NCBI GenBank assembly: GCA_027924585.1
Contig: BSBM01000964.1
Location: 4,699,001-4,763,000 of the forward strand
DNA from: Larix kaempferi
Taxonomy: Eukaryota > Streptophyta > Pinopsida > Pinales > Pinaceae
Length of the DNA: 64,000 nt
Reading direction: 5' to 3'
The position numbers and the translations under genes were made by a program. Below the pieces are notes generated by a model. The model ran no database searches and was not told the DNA's origin. It saw only the letters and a program-made list of their open reading frames with translations. Positions within the stretch are counted from its first letter, which is position 1; every line of letters starts with the position of its first letter. Positions 18,878 through 29,747 of the stretch are shown in pieces.

Positions 18878-19453
18878 ATGGCAGTGCTTTCAGGAGTTCC
18901 TCATTTTCACACTATTCGATGCAAGGGAGTAGTACAAGGACAAAGGGTTTCAGTATTGGTAGATGGAGGAGCCACACATAAATTCATTGATGAAGCCATG
19001 GTGGATAGGAGAAAGCTACCTAATGAACCATTTGATGGCTTCACAGTCATCATTCCAGGTCACAATACTATGGAGTGCAAAACTTGGATTCCAAAGCTAC
19101 AACTCACCATAGGTAACTACATTTTTTTTTATAGCTTTTATGTGGTTGATGTTGCCGATACTAATGTGGTCTTGGGATTCCAATGGTTATACTCTATAGG
19201 GGAACATATAGTGAACTATCAAATTCCTGAAATGAGATTCAAATATTCAGAAAGAAAACAAAGGGTTGTGAGAGGAATGCACACTTATCCGAATCAAGTA
19301 GTGTCATCCCATAGTATGAGGTCCATATTGAGGCATAGATATATTGAATGGGATTCTGAATGTTGCATCACTTCACCCAAACCAAAAACAAATATTTCAG
19401 AACATCCAAAGGAGATAAGGAAGCTACTACAAAAATATGAAAAGGTTTTTTGA
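18878..19453 (+). CDS. Gypsy B retropepsin (fragment)
   Basis: VSVLVDGGATHKFIDEAMV holds the catalytic aspartate as DGG, a common plant chromovirus variant of DSG. VADTNVVLGFQWLYSIGEH is the conserved second block. The tail (EHPKEIRKLLQKYEKVF) is the spacer before RT. A TGA at 19,451-19,453 closes it; the RT frame opens at 19,508. Confidence 0.9.
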   Translation: MAVLSGVPHFHTIRCKGVVQGQRVSVLVDGGATHKFIDEAMVDRRKLPNEPFDGFTVIIPGHNTMECKTWIPKLQLTIGNYIFFYSFYVVDVADTNVVLGFQWLYSIGEHIVNYQIPEMRFKYSERKQRVVRGMHTYPNQVVSSHSMRSILRHRYIEWDSECCITSPKPKTNISEHPKEIRKLLQKYEKVF

Positions 19454-19507
19454 GACCTCCCTCCTGGAAGGCCACCTGATAGAGGAGTTGAGCACAACAT
19501 TTTTTTA

Positions 19508-20110
19508 GTGGTGGGAAATTTACATATACAAATCCCACCATATAAACATCCAAAAAAGTTCAGAGATGAGATTGAGAAGGATATTCAAGATATCTTGCAA
19601 TTAGGACTCATTAGGCCAAGCTCTAGTCCATATGCTTCTTCAGTTGTTTTGGTGAAGAAAAAAGATGGGACCTTGAGAATGTGCATTGATTTTAGAGCTC
19701 TAAACAAGAAGACAATTAATAATAGATATCCCATCCCAAGAATAGATGAGCTCATGTATGAGCTACATGGAGCACAATTATTCTCAAAAATTGATCTTAG
19801 ATCTGGTTACCATCAAATTTGAATGAAGGAGGAGGATGTGCAGAAAACAACTTTCAGATGTCACTATGGCCATTTTGAGTTTCTTGTCATGCCTTTTGGT
19901 TTGACTAATGCTCCAACCACATTTCAATCATGCATGAATCAAATATTTAGCAAGCATCTTCATAAGTTTGTTTTGGTTTTCTTTGATGACATTTTGATTT
20001 ACAGTAAAACATGGGAGGAACACTTGCACCATCTAGAAGTTGTCTTGAAAATTTTGCATGAACAATATTTTTTTGCTAAGTTGTCCAAGTGTGAATTTGG
20101 GTTGAAATAA
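19508..20110 (+). pseudogene. Gypsy B reverse transcriptase
   Basis: The two adjoining frames (19,508-19,822 and 19,823-20,110) are in the same phase and separated only by a TGA after LRSGYHQI. They include [36 protein letters not shown] and the catalytic FVLVFFDDILIYSK. The thumb continues in damaged frames to about 20,270. Confidence 0.92.
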
Positions 20111-20225
20111 TTTTTATATATTGGGAAAATAATTGGGAAAGATGGAGTGAATGTGCACTTGGAAAAAATAAGAGCTATTCTTGAATGGCCATCACCCAAA
20201 AACATCATAGCATTGAGAGCCTTCA

Positions 20226-20759
20226 TTGGAATATGCACTTACTATAGAAAGTTTGAAGGGGTTCTCCAAATTCATTGCTCCACTTACTGATTTGACCAAG
20301 AAGGATGATTTCAAATGGGATGAAGAGGTTGAAAAGGATTTCCAAATAATGAAAGAGGTAATGACTAGTTGTCCAGTACTTGCATTACCTGATTTTTCTA
20401 AACCATTTGTCTTGGAATGTGATGCATCAGGAGAAGGGATAGGGGCGGTCCTAAAGCAAAATCAACACCCCATAGATTTTGAGAGAAGAAATTTGCAGCC
20501 ACATGAGAAGCTCTACTCCATTTATGAAAAATAAATTTTAGCCATCATGCATGCCTTGGCCAAGTTTAGAAAATACTTGGTGGGAAACAAGTTTGTAGTC
20601 AAAATTGATCATAACAGTTTGAAGTATTTTCTCACACAAAAGGACCTCAATGAAAGGAAACAAATGTGGATAAGAAAAGCCCAAGATTTTGATTTTGACA
20701 TTGAATATGTTAAGGGAAAGAATAATATTGTAGCAGATGCATTATCTAGAAGACCATGA
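20226..20759 (+). pseudogene. Gypsy B RNase H
   Basis: Two pieces hold the domain. FSKPFVLECDASGEGIGAVL carries the first catalytic aspartate, and HNSLKYFLTQKDLNERK with KGKNNIVADALSRRP forms its end. A TAA after SIYEK (20,532-20,534) splits them. The stretch 20,760-21,201 that follows holds a decayed integrase zinc-finger region (GHPGFFKTYRQL, CQQNKYEHTHPA) with several stops. Confidence 0.88.
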
Positions 20760-21201
20760 TTTTCTCTTATGGACATTTCAAAAGATTGGAAAAGTATGCT
20801 AATAGTTGAATATGCCGAATATAGTTTTGCTTGTGATGTGTTAGATGGGGTCAAAGGTGATGATAGGTACAATATTTAGGATGGTATAATCTACTATAAG
20901 GATAGAATATACTTGTTTCATGGTTTGAATCTCAAGCACAATATTTTGAAGGAAGCTCATGATTCTCCTTGAGCAGGCCATCCTGGTTTTTTCAAAACAT
21001 ATAGGCAATTAAGGGAAAGGTTCTTTTGAAAAGGGATGAAATAAGATGTTATAAAATATGTGAATGAATGAAAGTTATGTCAGCAAAACAAATATGAACA
21101 TACACATCCTGCTAGTCTATTGCAACCATTTCCCATTCCACAACAAAAATGGGAAAGTGCCTCATTTTCCAAAGGCTTTGGGTAAGTATTGTATTTAGGT
21201 T

Positions 21202-22008
21202 GTGGTGGATAGCATAAAAAAATTTGCTCATTTCTTTGCTGTTACATCATCTTTTACTACTGCACAAGTGGCTGATCTATTCTTTAAAGAAATTTTCAGA
21301 TTGAATGGACTTCCCAAGAACATTGTGAGTGATAGAGATAGCAAATTTATGAGTGCCTTTTGGCAAGAAATTTTCAAGTTGGTGGGAACTCATTTGACTC
21401 CAAGCACAAGCTATAATCCTCAAAATTATGGCCAAATAGAGAGAGTGAATCAATGGTTGGAGGGGTACTTGAGGAACTATGTTGGTGAGCAACAGAAAAC
21501 ATGGGTGAAATGGCTACACTTAGGTGAGTTTTGCTACAACACTACTTTCCATATGTCCATTGGAATGTCTCCTTTCAAATCACTTTATGGTTATGAAGCA
21601 CTCACATGTTTTGAGCACATATTTGGTGATAGTAGATCCCCGAAAGACAAGGATTGGGTGGAGGAAAGTCAAGAGATTTTGAAACTTCTAAAAGACAATT
21701 TGCAGGTTGCCCAAAATCAACAGAAACAATATATGGATCAACATAGGGTGGAAATAAATTTTAAAGTGAATGATTTGGTATATTTGAGGATACAACCATA
21801 TAAACAAACATCCTTGAAGTTGAAAGGATCAGAAAAGCTGAAACCAAGATATTGTGGTCCATATAAGGTAGTTCAAAAAATTGGGGAGGTGGCTTATGAG
21901 TTGGAACTTCCGAAAGGAAGCAAAATCCACAATGTATTTCATGTTTCATGCCTTAAGAAGGCTATTGGTCAGAAAATATCTGTTTCAAAACCCTCCATTA
22001 TATTATGA
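21202..22008 (+). CDS. Gypsy B integrase core and C-terminal domain (fragment)
   Basis: The 268-codon frame has the integrase core with the second aspartate in NIVSDRDSKF and the glutamate in GQIERVNQW, 35 residues apart. The first catalytic region upstream is decayed. VNDLVYLRIQPYKQ and VFHVSCLKKAIG mark the C-terminal module. The chromodomain core (REYLVQWKDFPSEDATWEE) follows at about 22,078-22,140 in a shifted frame. Confidence 0.9.
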   Translation: MVDSIKKFAHFFAVTSSFTTAQVADLFFKEIFRLNGLPKNIVSDRDSKFMSAFWQEIFKLVGTHLTPSTSYNPQNYGQIERVNQWLEGYLRNYVGEQQKTWVKWLHLGEFCYNTTFHMSIGMSPFKSLYGYEALTCFEHIFGDSRSPKDKDWVEESQEILKLLKDNLQVAQNQQKQYMDQHRVEINFKVNDLVYLRIQPYKQTSLKLKGSEKLKPRYCGPYKVVQKIGEVAYELELPKGSKIHNVFHVSCLKKAIGQKISVSKPSIIL

Positions 22009-22049
22009 AGGACAACTAATACTTATTCCAGAAAATTTTTTGAAGGCAA

Positions 22050-22186
22050 GAGAAAGGTAATTGAGGAGCATAACCATAAGGGAGTATTTGGTACAATGGA
22101 AAGATTTTCCAAGTGAGGATGCCACATGGGAGGAGGAACAAATTTTGTAGCATCCTAATTTTTAATTTATTGAGGGAAAGCAATCT
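22050..22186 (+). pseudogene. Gypsy B chromodomain remnant
   Basis: REYLVQWKDFPSEDATWEEE then a TAG and HPNF plus GKQSWVGRT are the end of the polyprotein. This part is out of frame with the integrase and carries stops. Confidence 0.8.
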
Positions 22187-22200
22187 TGGGTGGGGAGGAC
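22187..22200 (+). other. Polypurine tract of gypsy B
   Basis: TGGGTGGGGAGGAC sits just before the 3' LTR start TGTAATGTCCCC. Confidence 0.8.
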
Positions 22201-23125
22201 TGTAATGTCCCCATTCAAATAAATTTCAAAAAGAGAAAATTCCACCAATCTACTAGTTTCCTAGGTTGGGGTGGAAACATTAGATTTGGAATAAGGGAAC
22301 TCTAAAACCCCAATTGGACATTAGCTTGACCAAATATATTAAATGGGGAATAATTAAATAAATAATATAGGAAAATAAGGTGGCACTTGGTCATGAGGGA
22401 ACATGGGAGATGTGGGGACCATTTAAGCAAGATTCCCCATGCCACGTGGCATTCCACTCTCAGCCATTCGAATCCTAGGTGGAGTCCAAATCTTGGGGGA
22501 GTTGGAATTTCAATATACTTATCATGACTCAATGAAGGTCAAGTTGGAGTGGAAGAGTAACTCCCATGGAAGAGGAAGAGGCATTTGAGAGAAATTGAGA
22601 CACTTGGGCTAGATTCCCTAGCTTCTATGACAACAATGATGAAGATGCTATGACACCTATGACACAAATCAGACCTAATTGCTGAAATATAACATATATG
22701 ACATGTCAGGGATAAAAATAGCCTCCAAGGAGGTGCACAAGGGAGTTAGGGAAGCCATAGAGTCAACCATTCGAATTGAGTGAAGGGAGAAGCTAGGAAT
22801 AGAGGGACAAGTGGCACACATTGGAATCTCTTCCTAATTCGAGTTGGCATGAAGCTCTTAGATGGAATTCGAGTTAAGGAAGCCTTTGGAATTTTATAAA
22901 AGTCAAGAACAAAGAAGGAGACCAAATTTTGATCATTTATCATTTTTCATATTGGAGAGCATAGCTTGTCCATGCTTGTGGAGTGATTACTCTACCTACC
23001 TTAGTACTAAATTCGAGGGTGGAAGATACCCATCCTAATTGGAAATTGGAGAGGCTATTCAGGCCTTTCATTTGGAGCTACAATGGAGTCATTTGTTATA
23101 GATTGAAGCTATAGGGAAGCTCGTG
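22201..23125 (+). repeat. 3' LTR of gypsy B, first part
   Basis: It matches 15,760-16,646 of the 5' LTR. The copy ends at the TCGTG duplication (23,121-23,125), where a solo LTR of another family begins. Confidence 0.92.
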
Positions 23126-24114
23126 TGTAATACCCCTAGTTTTGACTTGGAATGTATTTATCCAAATTATGTAAATGATGTAAATGTGCTATTTCAAATT
23201 CCTATTGTGGATCTCAAGGCCAAGGCCCGACTAGTGAATGTGTAGGCATGTATGATGTTTATATTTCATTTGGACAGTTTTTATGCTGATTTGGAATATT
23301 ATGTAAATATTATGTGCATAAATAATAAAACGGTCCAAAACTAGTTGTGTAAAGAGCACCAAAGGGGCTATGATTCCACCAAGGGGAAGAGGAAGGGGGT
23401 CCATGGGTGACTAAAGCCTATGTTGCCATGTGTCGACCTTAGAACCCACACCTAAATTCTGTCATGTGTTGAGAATAAGCCAAATATCTCCTTTTTTTGA
23501 CCATTTTCCAATCATTATTGCATGTGTGGGGTTGGTGGGAAAAGTCACCTCATGTAGTTATTGTAGTATGGACTAACTGCACTTTTGTGACAGTTCTGTC
23601 ATGACAGAAGTCAGTCTGTAGCTGCCAGGAGTCCTTTCCCTACTTCCATAAGTTATGTTAGTTGTCTTGTCACCATTTTCTCTTATCCTTTGGAGTCAAC
23701 CCTCATTTGTCTCATTCTCTCATGCAGGTTTAGAGGTTGCAGAGCTCTCCATTGCTTTCTAAGAACTTACCTTGCTATTTTGAACCCAGAAATTCAAATT
23801 TGGAGACCATGTTGAAGTTTTGGAAGTGGGTTTTGTTGGTTGTAGGTGAGCAGAGAGGTTGGGCAAGTTAGGAACCCTTACCCTTGAGTTTTGTTTCTTG
23901 TAGGTGCTTGAGAAGCCATAGATTGAGGTTACAGGTGGTTCTATAACAGCCAATACCAGGTTGGAATTATTCTATGCACACACTAGAAGCACCTAGCAAG
24001 ATGGATCTCCCAAGAGAATCGTGGATAGATGAAGGGGAGGCCTGAGCAAGAAGGGATTTGTGTGGGGTAGGTATTGTGGAAGCCAAGGCTATGAGGGATG
24101 AGTGAGACCCCTGT

Positions 24115-25192
24115 TGTTAATGGACAATCCACTCGACCGGAGGCGAGCCAGATCTCCCTAGCTCAATGCGAGTCTAGAACAAATAAAACAGACTAAAAAT
24201 GTGTTTCCTATATCTACTTAAGGATCAAGTGCTAGATGTCTTACCTCTTTGATTCGCTATCCTTTCTCCCGCTATGTTGCTCCATGTCCCACGGTCATCA
24301 GATCCAAGCTGCAAGACCTGTCAAGACACAGAAAAGAGAAATGAGTAAAGAGCATCTATACAATAAGAGATCTATGTAAACAGTTAAGCAGGTAAACAAC
24401 ACAGCATCATCATACATAAGAGACAATATTGGTGGAAAGCATTTGTATTACTGCAAATAGAGGAGTACATGATAGAGATATAGAACTACAACCAATGACT
24501 TAATGTAGTAGCCCTTCTCCACACAAGCCAATTGCCAAGCCTTTCCAAGGAAGCATGAGAGTCTCCAAGAGGTGAGGGAAAGTGTTCAAGAGAGATTTCA
24601 CCAGCATGTAGATACCATAGTCTTCCTCCCCAAGGTATATTTCACCAGCGTATGGATACCTTAGTCTTCCCCCTTTTGGTATGTGAGTGAGCCTCACTTA
24701 TATAGGACTAAGTGGATGAGGTTATGGATAGGATAGGATGAGAGATGGTAGGAGAGAGATAGGGGATCTTCCCAATGAGTTAGGGGTCGAGTACTAGCTC
24801 TCCAAGAGATCAGGGGTAAGTGCCCAAATGGGCAAGCTTTGAGAAAGATCTAGAAATGGCTATTTGTGCCCATTAACAGACCTCGTCACACCTTGCTATA
24901 GAGCAACCTGTGACGTTGCATGTTGCTAGTGTGCAACCTGTGACGACCTCTCAAAAGGGTGTAAAAACTAAGTACAAATCCTCCAAATGAGCACTTGGTC
25001 CAGATGACTTTAGGGATGTATACACAATGGTCAATATGACGACATTATCACAACGGTCATGATGACAACACTTGGTCATAATGACGGTACTTGCAATGGT
25101 CATGATGATGACATTAGGTCATGACGACAACACTTGCAACATTTGCGACAGTTGTGACACTTGCATAAGGGTGACGACATTTTGGTGTAACA
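24115..25192 (-). repeat. 3' LTR of TR-GAG D
   Basis: It begins TGTTAATGGACAATCC and ends GGTGTAACA on the plus strand. The last 170 bp hold short repeats of GGTCATGATGACGACA-like words (25,020-25,170) and are mirrored in the other LTR. Confidence 0.93.
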
Positions 25193-25207
25193 GAATGCTC
25201 CCCAAAG
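25193..25207 (-). other. Polypurine tract of TR-GAG D
   Basis: On the element strand CTTTGGGGAGCATTC sits directly before the 3' LTR and is the best purine-rich candidate. It fixes the minus orientation together with the primer site at the right. Confidence 0.65.
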
Positions 25208-26439
25208 CATGAAGCTGTTAAGGATGTACAGGTGAAATGCTTTGATAGAAAAAATGGCAAAAGACTTGTCGGATGAAGGACGTTGCTGCAGTACAACTGA
25301 CTCTGAACTAACAATGTCATATGTAGTACAACATGGCTGCCGACCAATACATTGCAGATCGATGGGAGTAATGACCGACTGAACACAATCATGGCTACTA
25401 GACACAATTGTAGATCCATGTTGAGATGATAACACAGCCATGACCAATACAAAAGTGGATCCATGTAATATGACTCAATACAAACTCCATCGCAACCCAG
25501 GTAAAACATGACTCCCTATGGTCTTCAAGCTGAACCCGCAATGATACGAATCTATCCATGTGATTACAAATGTCTTGACGTCGAACATGGTAGAAACCAC
25601 TTGATTACCGGTCATTGATGTAAGCCGTTAACAAGTGCGAGGGAGATCATCATCAATGTCAATGATTCCCAAGGTATCATAGTACATCAAGCGTGAATAA
25701 ATGAGTTGAAGTCGAACGCAAGATGAAATCTTTCAATCAAGAGTCAATGATGTAAACTCATGATGAAAGCGAGGTAACCTGCCATTGAGGCATGCAAGGA
25801 CAAGGTACTTGGTTGGTTTCTAGATTCAATCCTCGGATGATGTGTTGAAGTCGACAAGGATGAATCCGTCGAAGGAGGGCAATAATGAATCCCCCATCAA
25901 TCGACACGAAACACGGCAAAAGATGTGTAGAGTAGATCAGATGGTACAATAACATGTGAGACTGATGCAAAGTAAAAACGGCATGATGATGTTTGTACTG
26001 ACTGCAAAATGATGAGTGATGAATGTGTTCTTGAACATGGGCATGGCATGACTTGGCAGTATTGACATGAGAATGATGCAAACTTCTAATGCAACTGATG
26101 ATTGAAGCTTTCTCTGAACGACTCAGAGGAGTAACGAAACTCAAAAAGTAAGCGGGGACTCATAGACAAACAGATGACCCAAGTACCGTATGCAATGTAA
26201 ACGAGTGCCATGTTCAAGAATGACTATATACTGCCACTAAGGTATGTAACACAAACGCTTTCCTTTTTCCCCATCATGAATGATGAGTGCCTCATGTGTT
26301 TTTTAACGAGCTTGATGAGGGTAACCAGATGCTCAGTATAGCTCATCTCATAGATGAGTCTAATCCCAAATATTTTCCGAACCTAGGATAGGAGGGGTTC
26401 GTCCCATAACGGGCCCTTCAATGTGAATATTTAATGAGT
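25208..26439 (-). other. Non-coding interior of TR-GAG D (unique part)
   Basis: No coding motif is seen. Short words such as CATGATGAC and GATGAATG recur, and open frames here lack conserved residues. It lies between the repeat field (26.44-28.2 kb) and the 3' LTR. Confidence 0.6.
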
Positions 26440-28215
26440 CCATAGAAGGAAAACTCATTCGTCATTTCATATTTAGAGAGTCTGAAAAGAACTAAAGAAG
26501 ACTCGAACGGTCCTTTTTCGTAAAGTTAGCCTCATTACCCGAAAAAGGGTAAAACAACGCGAGAGAGGACTCTTCCAGCCATGGTTGGTTGGAGTATTCC
26601 TTTTTCGTAAATAGTGCTTCCTAGTCCAAAAAAGGGGTAAACTATCACCAGAAAGACGATCATTCAAATGCTTTTACAAGCGTGAAAGCATCAAGTTCAC
26701 TTGGCAATCTTTTCCTATTTAGGGAGTCTGAAAAGAGCTTAAAAAGGACTCCATGAACAACTTTTTCATGGTTGATGACCGAGTACGACAAAGAAAAAAT
26801 TAAAATCGGCACATTTCCTTTTCCGTAAATAGTCTAGCGAGGCCGGATAAAGTGATAAACCTATTTTCGTTAGACACACCTTTTTAACTCAAATTTTTAA
26901 TGAGCACGAGAATGGTATCGAAAGCACTCAAAATATTTTTCATGTTTGAACCAGAGCATGAAAAAGTAGAAAGTAAGCTCAAACCACTTTTCATGTTTGA
27001 ACTAGAGCACGAAAAAGGGTGAAAAGTAAGCTCAAATACCATCTTACTATTTTTAACGAGCTCGAAGATAGGTTGGAAGAATGCTCATAATGTTTGCTTC
27101 AATTTTTAATGAGCTTGTAACAAAAAATGAACTATGCTCGAGATTATTTTCATGGTTTAATGAGCTCGAATCCTAAAAAAGGAAAGTATGCTAAAAAATG
27201 TTCCCAATGGTGGTCTTTTTCCCAACATGGAATCTAGAGGTTGGTGTGTGCCCCCAGCATGATTGCTGGAAGTAAGTGACTTAGCTCCAACGTGGTGTGG
27301 AGAGGCGATCGAGTTGACTTCAACGTAACTTTTAGAGGTTGAAGACATGCCCCCAAGCTTCATTTCATTCGCCTAAGGCATAGGTGGGTGAAAAGAAGGT
27401 TCAGGTACTAAGTCTACAAGGATACATGACTCAAAGGGAAAGGATATGTTTCATTTTTTAACAAGCTTGACACGAAAATAGAACTCTGCTCAAACTACTG
27501 GTTTCATTTTTTAATGAGATTGAAACCAAAGGTATACTCTGCTCACGGTTAAGGCCCATTGACGGGTTCCTTCCCAACATGATGACTAGAGGTTGGTAAA
27601 TTCCCCCAGCATGATTGCTAGCGGCTTAACATGGTAGTGTTCCCTCAACATGATTGTTGACGGTACGACATGCGACATGCCCCCCAAGCTTCATTTCGTC
27701 TGAAAATGATGCTTGCTAACCCAACTACCAACCTGGCTACTAATATGAAAATTTTCACCAAGGGGGGGGAAAACGAGAATGAAATGAAATGAAGGTTCAA
27801 ATTCTAACTCTAGCGAGAGACTCGAACCAATGGGAGGGAGATCTATTTCATTTTTACACAAGCTTGAAATAGACAATAACTATGCTTGAGGGGGCCCATC
27901 TTATTTTTAATGAGCTTGAAATGGAATAAAAATATGCTCAAGGGGGTGCATCTTATTTTTTAACGAGCTTGAAATGGAATAAAACTATGCTCGAGGGGAA
28001 GGTTTCATTTTTATACAAGCTTGAAACCAAAGGTGAACTGTGCTTAGAGGGTTCTATTTCATTTTTTAACAAGCTCGAAATAGAATAAAACTATGCTCCA
28101 GTGGATTGGTTTCATTTTTATGCAAGCTTGAGACCAAAGGTAAACTATGCTAGAGTGGTCGGTTTCATTTTTTAATGAGCTTGAAACATAACATAAACTG
28201 TGCTCGTACCCCCCA
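26440..28215. repeat. Degenerate hairpin-prone repeat field inside TR-GAG D
   Basis: Many 45-90 bp units recur. In 26,440-26,900 the word TCCTTTTTCGTAAA is followed by CGAAAAAGGG-like complements. In 26,900-28,215 the common unit is TTTCATTTTTTAACGAGC, TTGAAA, then AACTATGCTCGAG. Each unit has short inverted parts (TTTCA with TGAAA; GAGC with GCTC), so transcripts would fold into serial hairpins. Units at 27,840-28,210 are the best preserved. Confidence 0.75.
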
Positions 28216-28554
28216 TCCCCAGGGGGAAGAAACCACTAAAACATGTGGAACATTCAGGGAAGTTTGATGACTAGGAGTCATATGATGAGTGGGTGTCACG
28301 AAGGAAAGCTGATCAATGGTCACAATATTCCCATGATGAGGAAAATACATCACTCGAAAGAGTGTGGACATGGCGGCTTTCATAGCATAGACATAATCAC
28401 ATCCAAGGAGTAGATTGAAATCTAAAGGACCTTGGACAACCATGACGTCAACATAAACAGTTTTACCTCTCAACGTGACAGGTAACTGCAGGAGAATCCC
28501 TAAAGGTCTGGTAGGCCTTCTATTAAAAGCCAAAATCTGGTCAGTTACTGGCAC
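28165..28554 (-). CDS. TR-GAG D retropepsin, C-terminal part
   Basis: The motifs ILLQLPVTLRGKTVYVDVMV and PLDFNLLLGCDYVYAM form the conserved second half of a plant gypsy protease (VVQGPLDFNLLLGxDYVYAM). A TAG at the junction separates it from the frame with the catalytic aspartate; both are in the same phase. No RT follows: the frame ends and only repeats come next. Confidence 0.85.
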   Translation of the reverse strand: MPVTDQILAFNRRPTRPLGILLQLPVTLRGKTVYVDVMVVQGPLDFNLLLGCDYVYAMKAAMSTLFRVMYFPHHGNIVTIDQLSFVTPTHHMTPSHQTSLNVPHVLVVSSPWGWGVRAQFMLCFKLIKK

Positions 28555-28557
28555 AAG

Positions 28558-29172
28558 CTAAGGAGAACCTATAGATTTCCAAGCAATTGAGGATAAAATA
28601 CTAACAGAAGCTCCCTCATCAATTATCGTATGAAATATTTCTTTATCGGAAACTCCTACAGATATTTGAAAATGAATACTCGAAGGAAGACGGGATTCTG
28701 TTAGCTCATTCCAATCAAATGAAATGACCTCAGTACTTGGAGGGGGTCCTGTAGGAATGGACAATGTTTCCCCTTGCCTATGACATTCTGAACTGACTAG
28801 GAAAACATCAGCGGTTTCCAATTCACTCTCACTTGGAAGATAAGAATGAGACGAAGATTGTGTCATGGTGACTACTTCAGTCTGGAATTTCTCCAATGAA
28901 AGAGTGGGGTCGAGTGGAGATGAGATCGACTCGATCACTTCACTCTCCGAAGAAAGAGTGAGATCAATTATAGATGAAACTGAATTGATCACTTGATCAA
29001 CCAGTGGGGGGTCGAGGGGCAAATTACTATCACTTGTTGGAAGCACCTGTTGAGAACTAGTAATATCTTCCAACCACCGTGAAGCTTCATCCATGCTTGG
29101 ACAAAGGTAAGTACGATGCATTCCCTTGCACATCCAGCAAGGGTCTGCAGCTCTACCCTTCCGACCTGTCAC
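28558..29172 (-). CDS. TR-GAG D gag C-terminus and protease active site
   Basis: The frame begins near a zinc knuckle variant (CWMCKGMHRTYLC), continues through a serine/glutamate-rich linker of about 130 residues, and ends with FHTIIDEGASVSILSSIAW. There DEG holds the catalytic aspartate of the retropepsin. The ATG at 29,172 is internal; the frame is offset from the upstream gag frame by one frameshift. Confidence 0.82.
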   Translation of the reverse strand: MTGRKGRAADPCWMCKGMHRTYLCPSMDEASRWLEDITSSQQVLPTSDSNLPLDPPLVDQVINSVSSIIDLTLSSESEVIESISSPLDPTLSLEKFQTEVVTMTQSSSHSYLPSESELETADVFLVSSECHRQGETLSIPTGPPPSTEVISFDWNELTESRLPSSIHFQISVGVSDKEIFHTIIDEGASVSILSSIAWKSIGSP

Positions 29173-29747
29173 CCATGGGTCACTGGTCGAGGGAGTGTCA
29201 TCAACATGATGGTCAGAGGTTGACGATACAAGCGGTTTTGGTTTTTAGACCACACTTCTGACACATGGGAAAGACCGGGACAATTCTTAAGAAGGTGATC
29301 ACCCTTGCAAAGTTTGCAAGGGAACTTTGGCTTATGAGGTGTTCTCATAGAATGAGTGCCATCAGAGGCAGATGGTTGACGCATGGTCTCTTCCTTATCT
29401 TTCTTATTCTTAGTCTTCCCTTTCTTCTTCTTCACACTCGCCTTCTTACTAACATCAAAGTTTTCAGTAGGAGAAGAGGAAGACATGGAAGCCGATTCAA
29501 CTCTCGGCGGAGAAGGAGAAGGGTCATCATGAGATTGATGCTCATGTGGTGAAGGACCTAGGTCCAACACGATTGGTGCACTTGGTGTAACCGGATTGGA
29601 GAATAACCATACTGGTAATCCTATCGTCAATCCAGGAAGAATCAACGTAGACATAAAGGGAGGACCAATAGTTCCACAAGGGGGAATAACAAATGGTATA
29701 CCTTGGAAAGTTGCCTCCTGGTCGGTAGTCCCAGAAGAGTCTCCCAT
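29169..29747 (-). CDS. TR-GAG D gag, N-terminal part
   Basis: I take the ATG at 29,747 (MGDSSGTTDQEATFQGIPFV), which follows the long leader. A proline-rich stretch is followed by a lysine-rich block (KKASVKKKKGKTKNKKDK) and the zinc knuckle CKLCKGDHLLKNC, which would bind RNA. I see no clear capsid helices, so this may be a specialised gag. It ends with a stop overlapping the next frame by four bases. Confidence 0.78.
   Translation of the reverse strand: MGDSSGTTDQEATFQGIPFVIPPCGTIGPPFMSTLILPGLTIGLPVWLFSNPVTPSAPIVLDLGPSPHEHQSHDDPSPSPPRVESASMSSSSPTENFDVSKKASVKKKKGKTKNKKDKEETMRQPSASDGTHSMRTPHKPKFPCKLCKGDHLLKNCPGLSHVSEVWSKNQNRLYRQPLTIMLMTLPRPVTHG

Noticed and set aside
25100-25509. Two overlapping minus-strand frames of 115 and 131 codons
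   Set aside because: They straddle the TR-GAG D LTR end and polypurine tract, and read low-complexity valine/serine/cysteine text.
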